Origin: G965220305 sp965220305 | GTDB lineage: Bacteria; Chloroflexota; Dehalococcoidia; Lucifugimonadales; UBA3495 | DNA length: 64,000 nt | NCBI GenBank assembly: GCA_965220305.1 | Contig: OZ244817.1 | Coordinates: 2,852,001-2,916,000 of the forward strand | Direction of reading: 5' to 3' | Shown here: piece by piece, positions 41,505-51,101 of the stretch | How the letters are laid out: every line of letters starts with the position of its first letter | Numbering within the stretch: position 1 is the first letter of the stretch | Notes under the pieces: model-generated | What the model was told of the DNA's origin: nothing | The model's database searches: none | Seen by the model: the letters and a program-made list of their open reading frames with translations, nothing else | Translations under genes and position numbers: made by a program

Positions 41505-41848
41505 TGAAAACAGAGGCATCCCGGGGTGACATTTGGTTGGTGGACCTGAACCCCTCCCGGGGCCATGAACAATCGGGCATACGCCCAGGACTGGTCGTTT
41601 CCACCGATTCGTTCAATCATGGGCCGGCAGGGCTGGTTGTCCTTTTGCCCCTCACCACCAGAGCCAGGGGAATTCCCCTCCACGTAGCAGTAGAGCCCCC
41701 CGAAGGAGACCTGCGCCAGCGGAGCTTTGTCAAGTGTGAGGACATTCGTTCTGTCGCGCAAGAGCGATTGATTGAGCGGTGGGGAAGGGTATCCTCGGAA
41801 ACCATGTCGGTGGTCCAGGACCGACTGCGAATATTATTGGATCTTTAG
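41501..41848 (+). CDS. mazF: MazF-type endoribonuclease toxin
   Basis: The 115-residue protein has the MazF/PemK fold: SRGDIWLVDLNPSRGHEQSGIRPGLVVSTDSFNHGPAGLVVLLPLTTRARG, with the conserved Arg-Pro and TT motifs, then SFVKCEDIRSVAQERLIERWGRVS. MazF cleaves mRNA at short sequences, and the cut site is not predictable. It overlaps the antitoxin gene by four bases (ATGATG context) and ends 70 bp before a strong hairpin terminator. Confidence 0.92.
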   Translation: MMKTEASRGDIWLVDLNPSRGHEQSGIRPGLVVSTDSFNHGPAGLVVLLPLTTRARGIPLHVAVEPPEGDLRQRSFVKCEDIRSVAQERLIERWGRVSSETMSVVQDRLRILLDL

Positions 41849-41917
41849 ACGGAATGCCAGATTAACCGACCCCAGGCTCCTTGTGCCTCCTCCGGGGAAC
41901 CAATACAATGGGTGTAT

Positions 41918-41939
41918 GGGGCTGATAATTATCAGCCCC
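41918..41939 (+). terminator. Rho-independent-like terminator after mazF
   Basis: A perfect 22-base palindrome built on GGGGCTGATAA and its inverse, followed by CTTTAG rather than a long T-run. It closes the mazEF transcript before mfd. Confidence 0.7.
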
Positions 41940-42012
41940 CTTTAGCCGTGTTTCAACGGATTACCCCTGCGCCGCAATTGTCAAAATATGAACGACTCCT
42001 GGAAAGCTGAAT

Positions 42013-45000
42013 ATGTCGTTAAAGGGCCTGGTTTCCCTGCTGAACCGTTACCCGGACTCCCTCTGGCCCCCGGATGAAGGCCACACCCCGGAAGCTCCGT
42101 TTCAAGTCACCGCCCGCCAGGGCGCACGGCCCGCCTACGTGGCCGCTCTGTGGGCCCGGCGGTCGGTCCCGCTGCTGGTTATAACTCCTCGCCCCGAAGA
42201 TTCCCGGCGATTGCACGACCAGCTTCTGACCTACCTGGGAGATACCGCCCCCCTGTACCTGTTGCCCGAGCCGGAGGTCCTGCCCTTCGAGCGCCTGGCG
42301 GTGGACGCCCACACCAGCAACCAACGCCTGTCGGCCCTTGCCGCCCTGGGTTGCTCGGGAGAGGCGGCCAACCGGACCGCGCCCCTGGTTGTGACTTCCG
42401 TTGCGGCGGCGCTGCGCAAGACCCTGCCGCCGGCCATAGTTGCCGGAACGTCCGGTGCGGGGCCGGATGAGGGAACCAGGCAGCTTCGCGTAGGCCAACG
42501 CCTACCCCGTCTGGAGGACCTCCTTTCCCGTTGGGTGGAATTGGGCTATCGCCACGAGCCGGTGGTTGAGTCGCCCGGGTTCTTCAGTCACCGCGGCGGA
42601 ATCATTGATGTTTATCCCGCCCAGGCGGATATGCCCTTCCGCATTGAACTTTGGGACGATGAAATCGAGACCATTCGCCAATTCGACCCCTACACCCAAC
42701 GGTCCGTCGGCGGGGCGGAGCAGGTGACCATCATACCGGCCCGGGAGCAACTGCCCGACCTCGTGGATCGGGGACGGGTGGAGCAGGTCATTGCCGCTAT
42801 GGACTTCACCGACTGCCACCAGGACCTGCGGGAACGCATGGAAGAAGACCTGGTGGACCTCTTCTCCGACCCCAATATGGAGGCGCTGCACTTCTACAAC
42901 GGCCTGTTGAACCAGGCCAATCTGCTGGACTATCTCCCTTCCGACGCGGCCCTGGTTCTGGACCGCATGGAGCAAATTGAAGCCGAGGCCCAGGACCAGG
43001 AGGAGAAGTTCGACCGGATACGGGCCAGCCGGGAAGGACGGGGCGAATTACCCCGGAACTTTCCCTCTCCCTACGTGCCCTGGCACGAACTGGCGCCAAT
43101 TATTCGGGACTGGCGGGCCCCGCGCGCCTTCCTTCAGGGCTGGTTGACCGATGACCAAGACCCCATATTCTCGGCGGCTACCCCCTATTTCAGTCGGCTG
43201 GAGCAATTCACCGCCGACGTGCAAACCGACCTAGGGGAAGGGAAGTCGGTGGTTGTGGTCAGCCAACACCACCGCCGCCTGGCCGAAATCCTGGAGGAAG
43301 CCGACGTGGCGGTTACCACGTCGGAAGACTTGGACGACCCGCCCCAAGCGGGCCGGGTCTACCTGGTCCCGGGGTCGCTGCGGGAGGGATGGACCACCGA
43401 AGCCGATGCCGAGAGTCCGGCAGTCATCCTCCTGACCGATGCGGAGCTGTTCGGCTCGGTCAAGGAACGCCGCTACCGGCGGCAACGCCCCGCCACCGTG
43501 AAACGGGGCCGGGAGGTGGTCCTTTCCCAGTTGGAGCCGGGCAACTACGTGGTGCATGTGGACCACGGTGTGGCCCGTTTTGCCGGTGTCACCCACATGG
43601 GGGAGGACGAAGATAAGAAAGAATATCTAGTGTTGGAGTACGCCGACAACGACAAGCTGTATGTCCCCACCGAGCACCTGGGCCGGGTGGGCGCTTACGT
43701 GGGGGCCCAGGACCAGCCCCCCAGTCTCACGCGGTTGGGCACCGCCGAGTGGTCTCGGATTAAGGAGCGGGTCAAGGGCGCGACCAAGGAACTGGCCGAG
43801 GAGCTAATCCGCCTCTACGCTGCCCGCCAGTCGGCCCAGGGCCACGAGTTCGGACCGGATACGGTGTGGCAGCGGGAAGTCGAGGACTCCTTCCCCTACG
43901 AGGAAACCCCCGACCAGGTCCAGGCCATTGAGGATGTCAAGGCGGATATGGAGCAGCGCAAGCCCATGGACCGCCTCATCTGCGGCGACGTGGGTTACGG
44001 TAAGACCGAGGTGGCCCTGCGGGCCGCCTTCAAGACCGTTTCCGAGGGGATGCAGGTGGGTATATTGGTTCCCACCACCGTGTTGGCCCAGCAGCACTAC
44101 GCCACCTTCAGCGACCGGCTGGCCCCCTTCCCGCTACAGGTGGAGGTCCTGAGCCGATTCCGCACCGCCGCCGAGCAGCAGGAGGTGGTCAGCGGGCTTA
44201 AGCAGGGCAGCGTGGACATCGTGATTGGCACCCACCGGCTGCTGCAAAAGGACGTGCAGTTCAAGAACCTGGGCTTGGTGGTGGTGGATGAAGAGCAACG
44301 TTTCGGGGTGTCCCACAAGGAGCGGCTCAAGCGGCTCCGTAACGAAGTGGACGTGCTCACCCTCAGCGCCACGCCCATCCCCCGCACCCTCCACATGGCC
44401 CTGTCCGGCATTCGGGACATGAGCATCATGCACACCCCGCCCGAGGCCCGCCTGCCGGTAAAGACCTTCGTTTCCGAGTACAGCGACGAGATTATCAAGG
44501 AAGCGGTGCTCCGGGAGATGGACCGGGGAGGGCAGGTCTTCCTCCTGCACAACCGGGTACGGACCATCCAGCAGACCGCCGCCGAGCTTTCCGAGCTGGT
44601 CCCCCAGGCCCGCATAATGATTGGCCACGGTCAGATGCCCGAGACGGAGTTGGAGGATGTGATGGTGGGCTTCTCCACCGGCGAGGCGGATGTGCTGGTC
44701 TGCACCACCATCATCGAGTCCGGGCTGGACATGCCCAACGTCAACACCTTGATCATCGACCGGGCCGACCGCTTCGGCCTGTCCCAGCTCTACCAACTGC
44801 GGGGCCGGGTCGGTCGGGGCGACCACCGGGCCTACGCATATCTGCTGCTGCCCCGGGGCAGGCGCATTACCGGGGCCGCCGAGAAGCGCATCGAAGCCAT
44901 TTTGGAAGCGTCGGAGCTGGGTTCCGGGTTCCGCATAGCCATGCGAGACATGGAGATTCGGGGAGCGGGCAACCTGTTGGGGGCGGCCCAGAGCGGCAAC

Positions 45001-45564
45001 ATGCACGCCGTGGGAATGGACCTTTACGGACAACTGCTCCAGGAGGCCGTCGCCGAGTTGTTCCTGGCCCAGGGGAAAGAGTCCGCCGATCCCAGACCCG
45101 CGCCCACCGAGCTTCCCCGGGTGGAATTGCCCCTCAACGCCAGCATACCCGAGGCGTACCTCCCCCACATGGCCACCCGCCTGTCCATTTACCAGCGGTT
45201 GGCCCGCATCCAGAGTCCCGAAGAGGCCAAGGAACTGGGCGAGGAGTTACGCGATAGGTTTGGCCCTCCTCCCCCGGAGGTGGAGGACCTGTTGGCCCTG
45301 GTTGACCTGCGGTTGCTGGCCGGGTCCCTGGGCATGGAGTCGGTAACCAGCAGCGGCAACAGCGTCCTGATGGTATTCCGGGAACCCGTGGGCAGCTTCC
45401 GCGTGCCGCTGCAACGGGCCCTGGGGCCGTCGGTGGACGTGGGCAACAAGCAGATGCGCCTGTCGCTGCGGGGAGCGGGGGACCAATGGCTGTCCCAAAT
45501 TACCCGGGTGATGCAGCGGCTCCAGGTGTTTCAGCAGCGCCTCCAAAGCCTGGCGGTGGGGTGA
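42013..45564 (+). CDS. mfd: Transcription-repair coupling factor
   Basis: Mfd removes RNA polymerase stalled at lesions and recruits UvrA. The 1183-residue protein has the UvrB-homology region (SPGFFSHRGGIIDVYPAQADMPFRIELWDDEIETIRQFDPYTQRS), the RNAP-interaction domain (GNYVVHVDHGVARFAGV...EYADNDKLYVPTEHL), and the RecG-like translocase: LICGDVGYGKTEVALRAAF (Walker A), VVDEEQRFGVSHKERLK (DEEQ), LSATPIPRTLHMALSGIRDMSI, and the TRG-type LSQLYQLRGRVGRGDHRAYAYLL. The C-terminal autoinhibitory part (YLPHMATRLSIYQRLARI) is present. It is full length with no lesions. Confidence 0.97.
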   Translation: MSLKGLVSLLNRYPDSLWPPDEGHTPEAPFQVTARQGARPAYVAALWARRSVPLLVITPRPEDSRRLHDQLLTYLGDTAPLYLLPEPEVLPFERLAVDAHTSNQRLSALAALGCSGEAANRTAPLVVTSVAAALRKTLPPAIVAGTSGAGPDEGTRQLRVGQRLPRLEDLLSRWVELGYRHEPVVESPGFFSHRGGIIDVYPAQADMPFRIELWDDEIETIRQFDPYTQRSVGGAEQVTIIPAREQLPDLVDRGRVEQVIAAMDFTDCHQDLRERMEEDLVDLFSDPNMEALHFYNGLLNQANLLDYLPSDAALVLDRMEQIEAEAQDQEEKFDRIRASREGRGELPRNFPSPYVPWHELAPIIRDWRAPRAFLQGWLTDDQDPIFSAATPYFSRLEQFTADVQTDLGEGKSVVVVSQHHRRLAEILEEADVAVTTSEDLDDPPQAGRVYLVPGSLREGWTTEADAESPAVILLTDAELFGSVKERRYRRQRPATVKRGREVVLSQLEPGNYVVHVDHGVARFAGVTHMGEDEDKKEYLVLEYADNDKLYVPTEHLGRVGAYVGAQDQPPSLTRLGTAEWSRIKERVKGATKELAEELIRLYAARQSAQGHEFGPDTVWQREVEDSFPYEETPDQVQAIEDVKADMEQRKPMDRLICGDVGYGKTEVALRAAFKTVSEGMQVGILVPTTVLAQQHYATFSDRLAPFPLQVEVLSRFRTAAEQQEVVSGLKQGSVDIVIGTHRLLQKDVQFKNLGLVVVDEEQRFGVSHKERLKRLRNEVDVLTLSATPIPRTLHMALSGIRDMSIMHTPPEARLPVKTFVSEYSDEIIKEAVLREMDRGGQVFLLHNRVRTIQQTAAELSELVPQARIMIGHGQMPETELEDVMVGFSTGEADVLVCTTIIESGLDMPNVNTLIIDRADRFGLSQLYQLRGRVGRGDHRAYAYLLLPRGRRITGAAEKRIEAILEASELGSGFRIAMRDMEIRGAGNLLGAAQSGNMHAVGMDLYGQLLQEAVAELFLAQGKESADPRPAPTELPRVELPLNASIPEAYLPHMATRLSIYQRLARIQSPEEAKELGEELRDRFGPPPPEVEDLLALVDLRLLAGSLGMESVTSSGNSVLMVFREPVGSFRVPLQRALGPSVDVGNKQMRLSLRGAGDQWLSQITRVMQRLQVFQQRLQSLAVG

Positions 45565-45795
45565 CGCGAAGCCCTTTCTAGGCAGGCGTTCCCTATCTCT
45601 CAGGGGGTTGGGATGGTGGCGAATTCTCTGCGCCTTTAGACTGGCTTATGCTCCGCCCAAGAGGTCAAGGCTTCTACCACTGCTCCAAGTGGTAAAATAG
45701 ACTCAACGCCCGGCGCTGTCCCCCTCCCGACTGCCGATGGGGGCGGCGGCCCAGCGCCAACCGGCAAGTCGGCTGATTCCTAGAAGGGGGTAAAC

Positions 45796-46548
45796 ATGCC
45801 CATACCGAAAGTATATTTCCGCCCTGGTTGATTCACCTGCGGTAGAACGAAGGAGTTTCTTTCGTCGCAAGGGATCGATTTTGAAGACGGTGACGTGGAG
45901 CATGACCCGGTGTCGATGCAGGAGTTGCTGGACCGGGGCATCAAGGCGGTGCCCGTAACCATCTCCGGCGATGAGGTGGTTATCGGCTTTAACCCCAAGG
46001 AGTTGGCCCGGGTCTTCGGTCTCAACCCCGAGGTTGCCCAGGTGGACCTGCCCACCATGGTGGACAAGTACGAAACGGTGCTGGTGGCCGCCTGCCGGGC
46101 CGCCCGCCAGATTCCGCCGGAACGGGCCGAATGGGAATCGCCGGAGCGTCAGCGCACCGTCCGCCAGTTCACCTTCCACCTGATGGACCGCCCGGAGCGG
46201 GCGCTTAACGCTTACCATGTGCTTCGGTACACCAACGAGGACCGGGGCCGGGAAGTGGACGATGTCATCGGTGCGGCGGGTTTCGAGGAAATCGCCCAAT
46301 ACGGAGAAGGGGTCTTGGCCCAGGTCAAGTCGGCCCTGACTTCCGGGTCGGATCTGGATCTGGGAAGGGTGCTGGATACCTATATGGGAGACAAGACGGC
46401 GGGGGAACTGTTCGACCTGGCCCTGGGCCACTCGGTCCACCACCTGAAGCAACTCTACGAGTATATGTCGCTCATGGACATAGAGCCGGTGGACCCCCTG
46501 GGGCAGGAGGACTTTGAAGGCATCGCCGTGCCCACGGAGCTTTTCTAG
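45796..46548 (+). CDS. Candidate selenoprotein: glutaredoxin-like UxxC domain fused to a DinB-like domain
   Basis: From ATG 45796 (GGGGG five bases upstream) the frame reads MPIPKVYFRPG, then TGA (45829-45831), then FTCGRTKEFLSSQGIDFEDGDVEHDP and onward to 46548. Reading TGA as selenocysteine gives U12-F-T-C15 exactly where glutaredoxin-like proteins have CxxC, and a cis-Pro in KAVPVTI (Pro 53) completes the thioredoxin fold. The first about 80 residues form this domain. Residues 85-250 resemble the DinB four-helix fold with histidines 128, 212 and 215/216. A SECIS-like hairpin follows the TGA. Ordinary gene calling would start at GTG 45895 and lose the redox site. No selA, selB or selC gene is in the window, so the Sec reading is strong inference. 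Confidence 0.78.
45838..45869 (+). promoter_or_regulatory. SECIS-like hairpin directly downstream of the in-frame TGA
   Basis: Lower stem TGCG (45838-45841) pairs with CGCA (45866-45869). A 5-base 5' bulge GTAGA includes a U at 45843. The upper stem ACGAAGG (45847-45853) pairs with CTTTCGT (45859-45865), with apical loop AGTTT. The loop presents G55-U56 (45855-45856), about 24 bases after the TGA. A bulged U and a loop GU at this distance are the hallmarks of bacterial SECIS elements recognised by SelB. The pairing was done by hand. Confidence 0.68.
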
Positions 46549-46948
46549 CGGATAAACCCCGGCGGCCTGAAACCCGGCACAGCGCACATATTTGGGTCAA
46601 CCCCCGGAAAAGCATGAAACGATTTACCCCCCGCGCCCCCCCCTGACAGGGGTATGTATGGACTGAAATTGGTCTGAGAGCTTGGAAAGCGCACGGGAAT
46701 CCGGTATCTTGGTTGCAATGACGAAACCGGACGCCGGAGGTTTCCCATGCGCCTTCCCAGGTAATCCCCCGGTCAAACCGGGGGCAAGTGTGGCTACCAG
46801 ATTCAGCAAGTAATTGAAACTCATTTACCGAACCTCACCCAGCCACAGTTGACCGGCCTGGCCTGAACCCAAGTCCAACATGGATGTCACCCGCCATGCC
46901 CCTGGATGAAAACCCCATAAATACCCCTTGTCATCCCCCCCCCGCAAA
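46549..46948. other. Non-coding gap of about 400 bp with one GC hairpin
   Basis: Between the selenoprotein candidate and the LRR pseudogene there is no credible reading frame. A hairpin at 46766-46784 (CCCCCGGT, loop CAA, ACCGGGGG) could be a terminator. Runs of C occur near 46640 and 46936-46944. I see no tRNA or known RNA motif. Confidence 0.6.
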
Positions 46949-49782
46949 ATGAGTTGGAGAGGGCGGGAAGACTACCGGGCTTATTCCCTCTACGGAGGTC
47001 TGGCCTTGGCCGTCGTCGGGTTGGTCTTGACCGCCGCCCTACTTACCTGGTCGGCAGCGGCGCAAAGCGCCTTCTCCTTCCCCAAGTCCATCTACGTCTA
47101 CGTGTTCTACCCCGGCGTTGAGGCGAGCGTAGACCTGGACCCGGCCAGCGGGGGCAGCGGCGCCATAACCTACTCCATCAGCCCGGACATCGCCGCCACC
47201 CCCGCCAACGGGCTGAGCCTCGCAGCCTCTGGACTTGGGTTGAGCGGAACGCCGGTAGCCGTTGCCGAAACCGTCCGCTACACCCTCACCGCCACCGCCA
47301 CCGCCACCGCCACCGCCGCCACCGCCGCCACCGCCGCCACCGCCGCCACCACCGCCACCACCACGTTGAGCGTCACGGTGATAGCGGACCTATGCGGCGG
47401 GGTCGAGATGATACCTGGCGCGCGATTCCCCAGGGAGTTACGGTCGGCGAGGAAACAATCGCCCACTTGGTCAAAGGCTGCAACATCCTGCTGTCCGCCA
47501 AAGACGAACTGCGCGGCACGGCTACGCTGGCCCCGGACTGGGACACGGGGACGAATATGTCAACCTGGGAAGGCGTTCTATTATTGGGCGGCTGGGTAAG
47601 AGTCTTTCAACTCGACCTTTCCTCCAAGTCTCTGGACGGCTCGATACCGGAGCAGTTGGGCGGGCTGGCTAGCCCGATACGGTTCAATTTGTCCCGCAAC
47701 CAACTAACCGGCGCTATCCCTGCGGAATTGGGCGGTCTGGTCACGCTGGAGCGGTTGTGGTTGTACGACAACCAACTGGACGGCGAGATTCCTGGGCCAT
47801 TGGGTGAACTCGGCGAACTGAACTTTCTGGAACTGGCGGACAACGAACTGGTCGGCAGGCTTCCTACGGAACTGAGTGGGTTGGATAGGTTGGTTAATTT
47901 GTCTCTCCACAACAACCGGCTGACCGGCAGGATTCCCGCCGAGTTTGCCGATACGACGAAGCTGACGAGGCTGCTTTCATTGAGCCTGTACGGCAACCAA
48001 TTGGAAACCCCGGCCACCCGCACCGTTACGCCGACCGATGCCGGCGTAACGGTGCCGCTGTCCGAAAACGACGGCCCTACGGAGTTCATGGCGCGGGTGG
48101 AGATAGAGGACCCCGGCACCCTGTGGGCCAGCGCATTCCCCGACCCTGACGGCGGCGCTGAGCAAAATCTCCTCGTGGCCAGCGGCGCAATAACGGCGAC
48201 CCGCAGCGGACGCTCCCCCCTGGCGCCGGTGGACATTAGCCCCCGCCAGCGCTGATTTCTTCATCGCCCAGGACGAAAATATGTCCGGGGTTGTCTCCTT
48301 CACCCTGACGCCGCTAGATGACACCGAGATTACCGATAGCGAAACCGTTACCTTCAGGCTCACCGGGACCGGGGCGCCGTGGGGAACGGGACCACGCTGA
48401 AGGCAAACTCAATCGCAGTAGTCATCGAGGACGGCGATAAATCCACCGACATAGAACTGTCGGTGGTTCCCGACTCCCTGGCCGAGAAGGACGGCGCAAA
48501 GGACCTGCCCCTGACCGTCGAACTGGTCGGCGGCTCGCCGCTGGCGGACGACACCGCGTTGACACTGTCCTACTACGGCAATGCCGAGAGGAACACGGAC
48601 TATGCCGTTACTGCTGGCGAAGTGTCCCTCCCCGCCGGTCAGCGCAGCGTTGAGGCCGTCATCACCATTGACCCGGTGGACGACGGCGTGGATGAAGGCT
48701 CCGAGTACATTACTCTGAGCGTATTAATCCGGGTCCGGTGGCGCGGCTACACGCGTCCCGATGGTCAGAGATACCCCAACGTCGCACAGGTGTCCAGTAC
48801 TGTCAGAATCCCCATCACCGATCCGATCTTCCGGACGGCGCCTCGCACCCTGTGGGTGGGTAATGAGGTGGTGCGGTTCGGGCCGCAGTTCCCCAGCGCG
48901 CTAGACATTAAGGACAACACTTACGAGATTATCGAAGGGACATCCCTGCCGCCGGGTCTGAGCCTCGAGACAGCTACTGGCATAATCGAGGGCGTGCCGA
49001 CCGAGGCCAACCCCGAGCCCACAACAGTTGGGATAAGGGTCTGCAAAACGGCGGAGGAGTGCGAGGATGTCGAAGTGAGATTGCCGCCGGTGTCGTCGGT
49101 CTCTTATGACATCCCCGACGTCCTGTACCTCGCCAGGGAGTACACTTTCGTTCCGAACTTAATAGCCGTGGACCTGGCGTCCTACCAGTTCTCGGGCGAA
49201 AGCCCCCTGCCTGATGGCCTGAGCCTCGACGGGGACACCGGAGTGATTAGCGGCATAGCTACACAGGCTCTTGCCTCGCCCCGCCCTTCCACAATCGATG
49301 TGTCGAGCAGGCTGAGCGCGGAAAGTGGGACCGTTAGGGTGCTGTTCCCGCCGGTGCAGTCCGTGCCCGAACCAACGACCCCACCGACGCCTACGCCCGA
49401 ACCGACACCCCCACCGACACCCGAACCAACGCCCACCCCGACGCCCGTGCCCACGCCCGAACCAACGACCCCACCGACGGCCGTGCCCAGGCCCACGCCT
49501 ACGCTGGTGCCCACGCCTATTCCAACACCGACGCCCAGGCCCACGCCCACGCTGGCGCCACCACCCACGCCGACCCTTACGCCACCACCTACTACCCCGT
49601 TGCCAGCATCAACCCAGACCCTCATACCTACACCTATGCCGTTGCCGACCCTTGCGCCACCACCTACCCCGTTGCCAGCATCAATTCGGACCCTCATATC
49701 TACACCTATGCCGGTGACGGCCCTAAGAGCCTATCCTAATAGTCCGGCAGCCCTGAAAGCAATAAGGGCACAGGCGAAATGA
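46949..49782 (+). pseudogene. Frameshifted surface protein: signal/TM, LRR, Calx-beta and Pro/Thr-rich domains, 3' end interrupted by an IS
   Basis: Four successive frames encode one protein. The first has a TM/signal segment (ALAVVGLVLTAALLTWSAAAQSAF) and an Ala/Thr repeat from GCCACC codons. After a shift near 47400, leucine-rich repeats follow (LDGSIPEQLGGLASPIRFNL and similar, about five units). After a shift near 48235, a Calx-beta strand set (SADFFIAQDENMSGVVSF) follows. After a third near 48375 come further Calx-beta and Ig-like domains and a long PTPTPEPT linker. The frames go 2-1-2-1, each near a G or C run. The end runs into an IS427-type element at 49727. Either a decayed gene or homopolymer read errors; a secreted/cell-wall protein by family. 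Confidence 0.72.
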
Positions 49783-50659
49783 AGAAAGGCGATGTAGTTT
49801 CTGGGAAACTTGTCCCAGCGCACCAGAATGCGCCGGAAGCGGTTCATCCAACTGTGGGTGCGTTCCACCACCCAGCGCCGGGCTTTGAAGCCAGCCTCCT
49901 TTTTGATGGCCTGGGCCTCCTCGCCCCGGCTGCGGATGTGGGCGGTGAAGCCGAATTCCTCCAGGGTTCGGCGCACCTCCTCATAGTCATAGCCCTTGTC
50001 CAGGCACAGACCTTGGGGACGCTCCGGAGTGGGCGCCGGGCGCGGCACCGGGAAACTGTCCAGTGTAGCCCGCACCAGTTTCATGTCGTGGCGGTTGGCT
50101 CCGTCCACCGCCAGCCCCACCGGGATGCCCTCAGCTTCGGTCAACAGACTGCGCTTGACCCCGCTCTTGCCCCGGTCCGTGGGGTTGGGGCCGGTTTTTC
50201 CCCCCGCCCAAGGGGGATTTGGTTATCGCCCGGTCCATGCTCAGCCAACTCCAGTCCAGACCCTTCAATTCATCGTACTCTTGCAGGCCCGCCCGCCACA
50301 GCTCCAGGAACACCCCGGCGGCGGCCCACTCCTGGAAGCGCAGATGGGCGGTGGAGCCGGAGCAAATGCCCGTGGCATCCAGGGCTTTCCATTGGCAGCC
50401 GGTGCGCAGCACGTAGAATATGCCGTTGGCGCAGGTCCGGTCCGGGACCCGGGTACGGCCTCCGCCCCTGGGATGGGTGTTCACTCGCTGGGGAAGCAAC
50501 GGGGCCAGCACTTCCCACAGTTCATCGGATACCTGAAAGGAGCCGGTGGTGGGGTTGACCGGCGCCGCTGGGCCGGCGCGCTTCGGTCGTGGCGGCTTGG
50601 GTTCCTTCGCTTTCGTCGTACCACCAGTTTAGCTCGAATTTTGTTTTTAGGATAGGCCC
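49727..50659 (-). mobile_element. IS5-family (IS427-type) insertion sequence, copy a
   Basis: 933 bp with inverted ends GAGCCTATCCTAA (49727) and, inverted, GGGCCTATCCTAA (50659), flanked by a TAA duplication (49724-49726 and 50660-50662), matching the TNA target of the IS427 group. It lies in the 3' end of the surface-protein gene. The right TAA plus the last C of the element forms CTAA, which is also the target site of the adjoining IS701-type copy A. Confidence 0.8.
49731..50511 (-). CDS. IS5-family transposase in two frames (orfA 50131-50511, orfB 49731-50144)
   Basis: OrfA (LAPLLPQRV...GRTRVPDRTCANGIFYVLRTGCQWKAL, then SWLSMDRAITKSPLGGGK) carries the N-terminal DUF4096-type domain and the first Asp. 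OrfB (LTEAEGIPVGLAVDGANRHDMKL, CLDKGYDYEEV, RRWVVERTHSWMNRFRRI) carries the second Asp and the Glu. The frame change is +1 at GGGGGGAAAAAC. IS427-group elements often split the transposase in overlapping frames, so this may be programmed; a simple mutation is equally possible. OrfA starts at GTG 50511 with no ATG upstream. Confidence 0.75.
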
Positions 50660-50983
50660 TAATACTACAGTCGCAGATCAACAGCAGGTAGAATTGAGTT
50701 AGTTGAGGGGTGGTGAGGGGTGGTGGTGATGGCGAGCGGGGACGAGGTGGCGGAAGTGGTCCGGTGGGCCGAAGGCATCGAACGGGTGCATGAGTGCATC
50801 GCGGGACGGTTCCGGCGCCCCGAGCCCCGCAGACGGGCGCTGGAGTACTGGCGGAGCCTGCTCAGCCCCGTCGAGCGCAAGAACGGCTGGCACTGGCGGA
50901 GCAGGCGGGCGACGCCACTCCCGACGGGGTGCAGCGCCTGCTGTCCAGTTACCGTTGGGATGACGGTCTGGTTCGTGATGACC

Positions 50984-51006
50984 CCCGTGTTCACGGGGGC
51001 AGGCTC
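50984..51006. repeat. 23-bp palindromic insertion 1 in copy A
   Basis: Relative to copies B-D, 23 extra bases containing CCCGTGTTCACGGG and ending CAGGCTC are inserted before TGAGAAG. The insertion begins GAGCCTG when read on the minus strand, as do the IS427-type ends nearby. It is similar to the second insertion at 51079-51101 (about 19 of 23 positions). Confidence 0.75.
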
Positions 51007-51078
51007 TGAGAAGCTACGTGCTGGAGCACTTGGGAGATTCCGGGGGGGGGGTGCTGGTGGTGGACGAAACCGGCTTTC

Positions 51079-51101
51079 CCCGTTTTCACGAGGACAGGCT
51101 C
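51079..51101. repeat. 23-bp palindromic insertion 2 in copy A
   Basis: A second 23-base insertion (CCCGTTTTCACGAGG then ACAGGCTC) before TGAAGAAG, the same size, orientation and site type (C followed by TGA) as insertion 1. Without it the codons for ETGFLKKG are restored. Confidence 0.75.

Noticed and set aside
44134..45168. 344-codon minus-strand frame inside mfd
   Set aside because: Antisense to a gene with continuous family motifs.
47282..47362. Ala/Thr GCC-ACC codon run considered as a CRISPR or satellite
   Set aside because: It is a low-complexity coding repeat within the surface-protein pseudogene, with no spacer structure.
50984..51101. Possible CRISPR-like repeat pair
   Set aside because: Only two palindromic units at unequal context inside a transposase gene; no spacer array, no cas genes.
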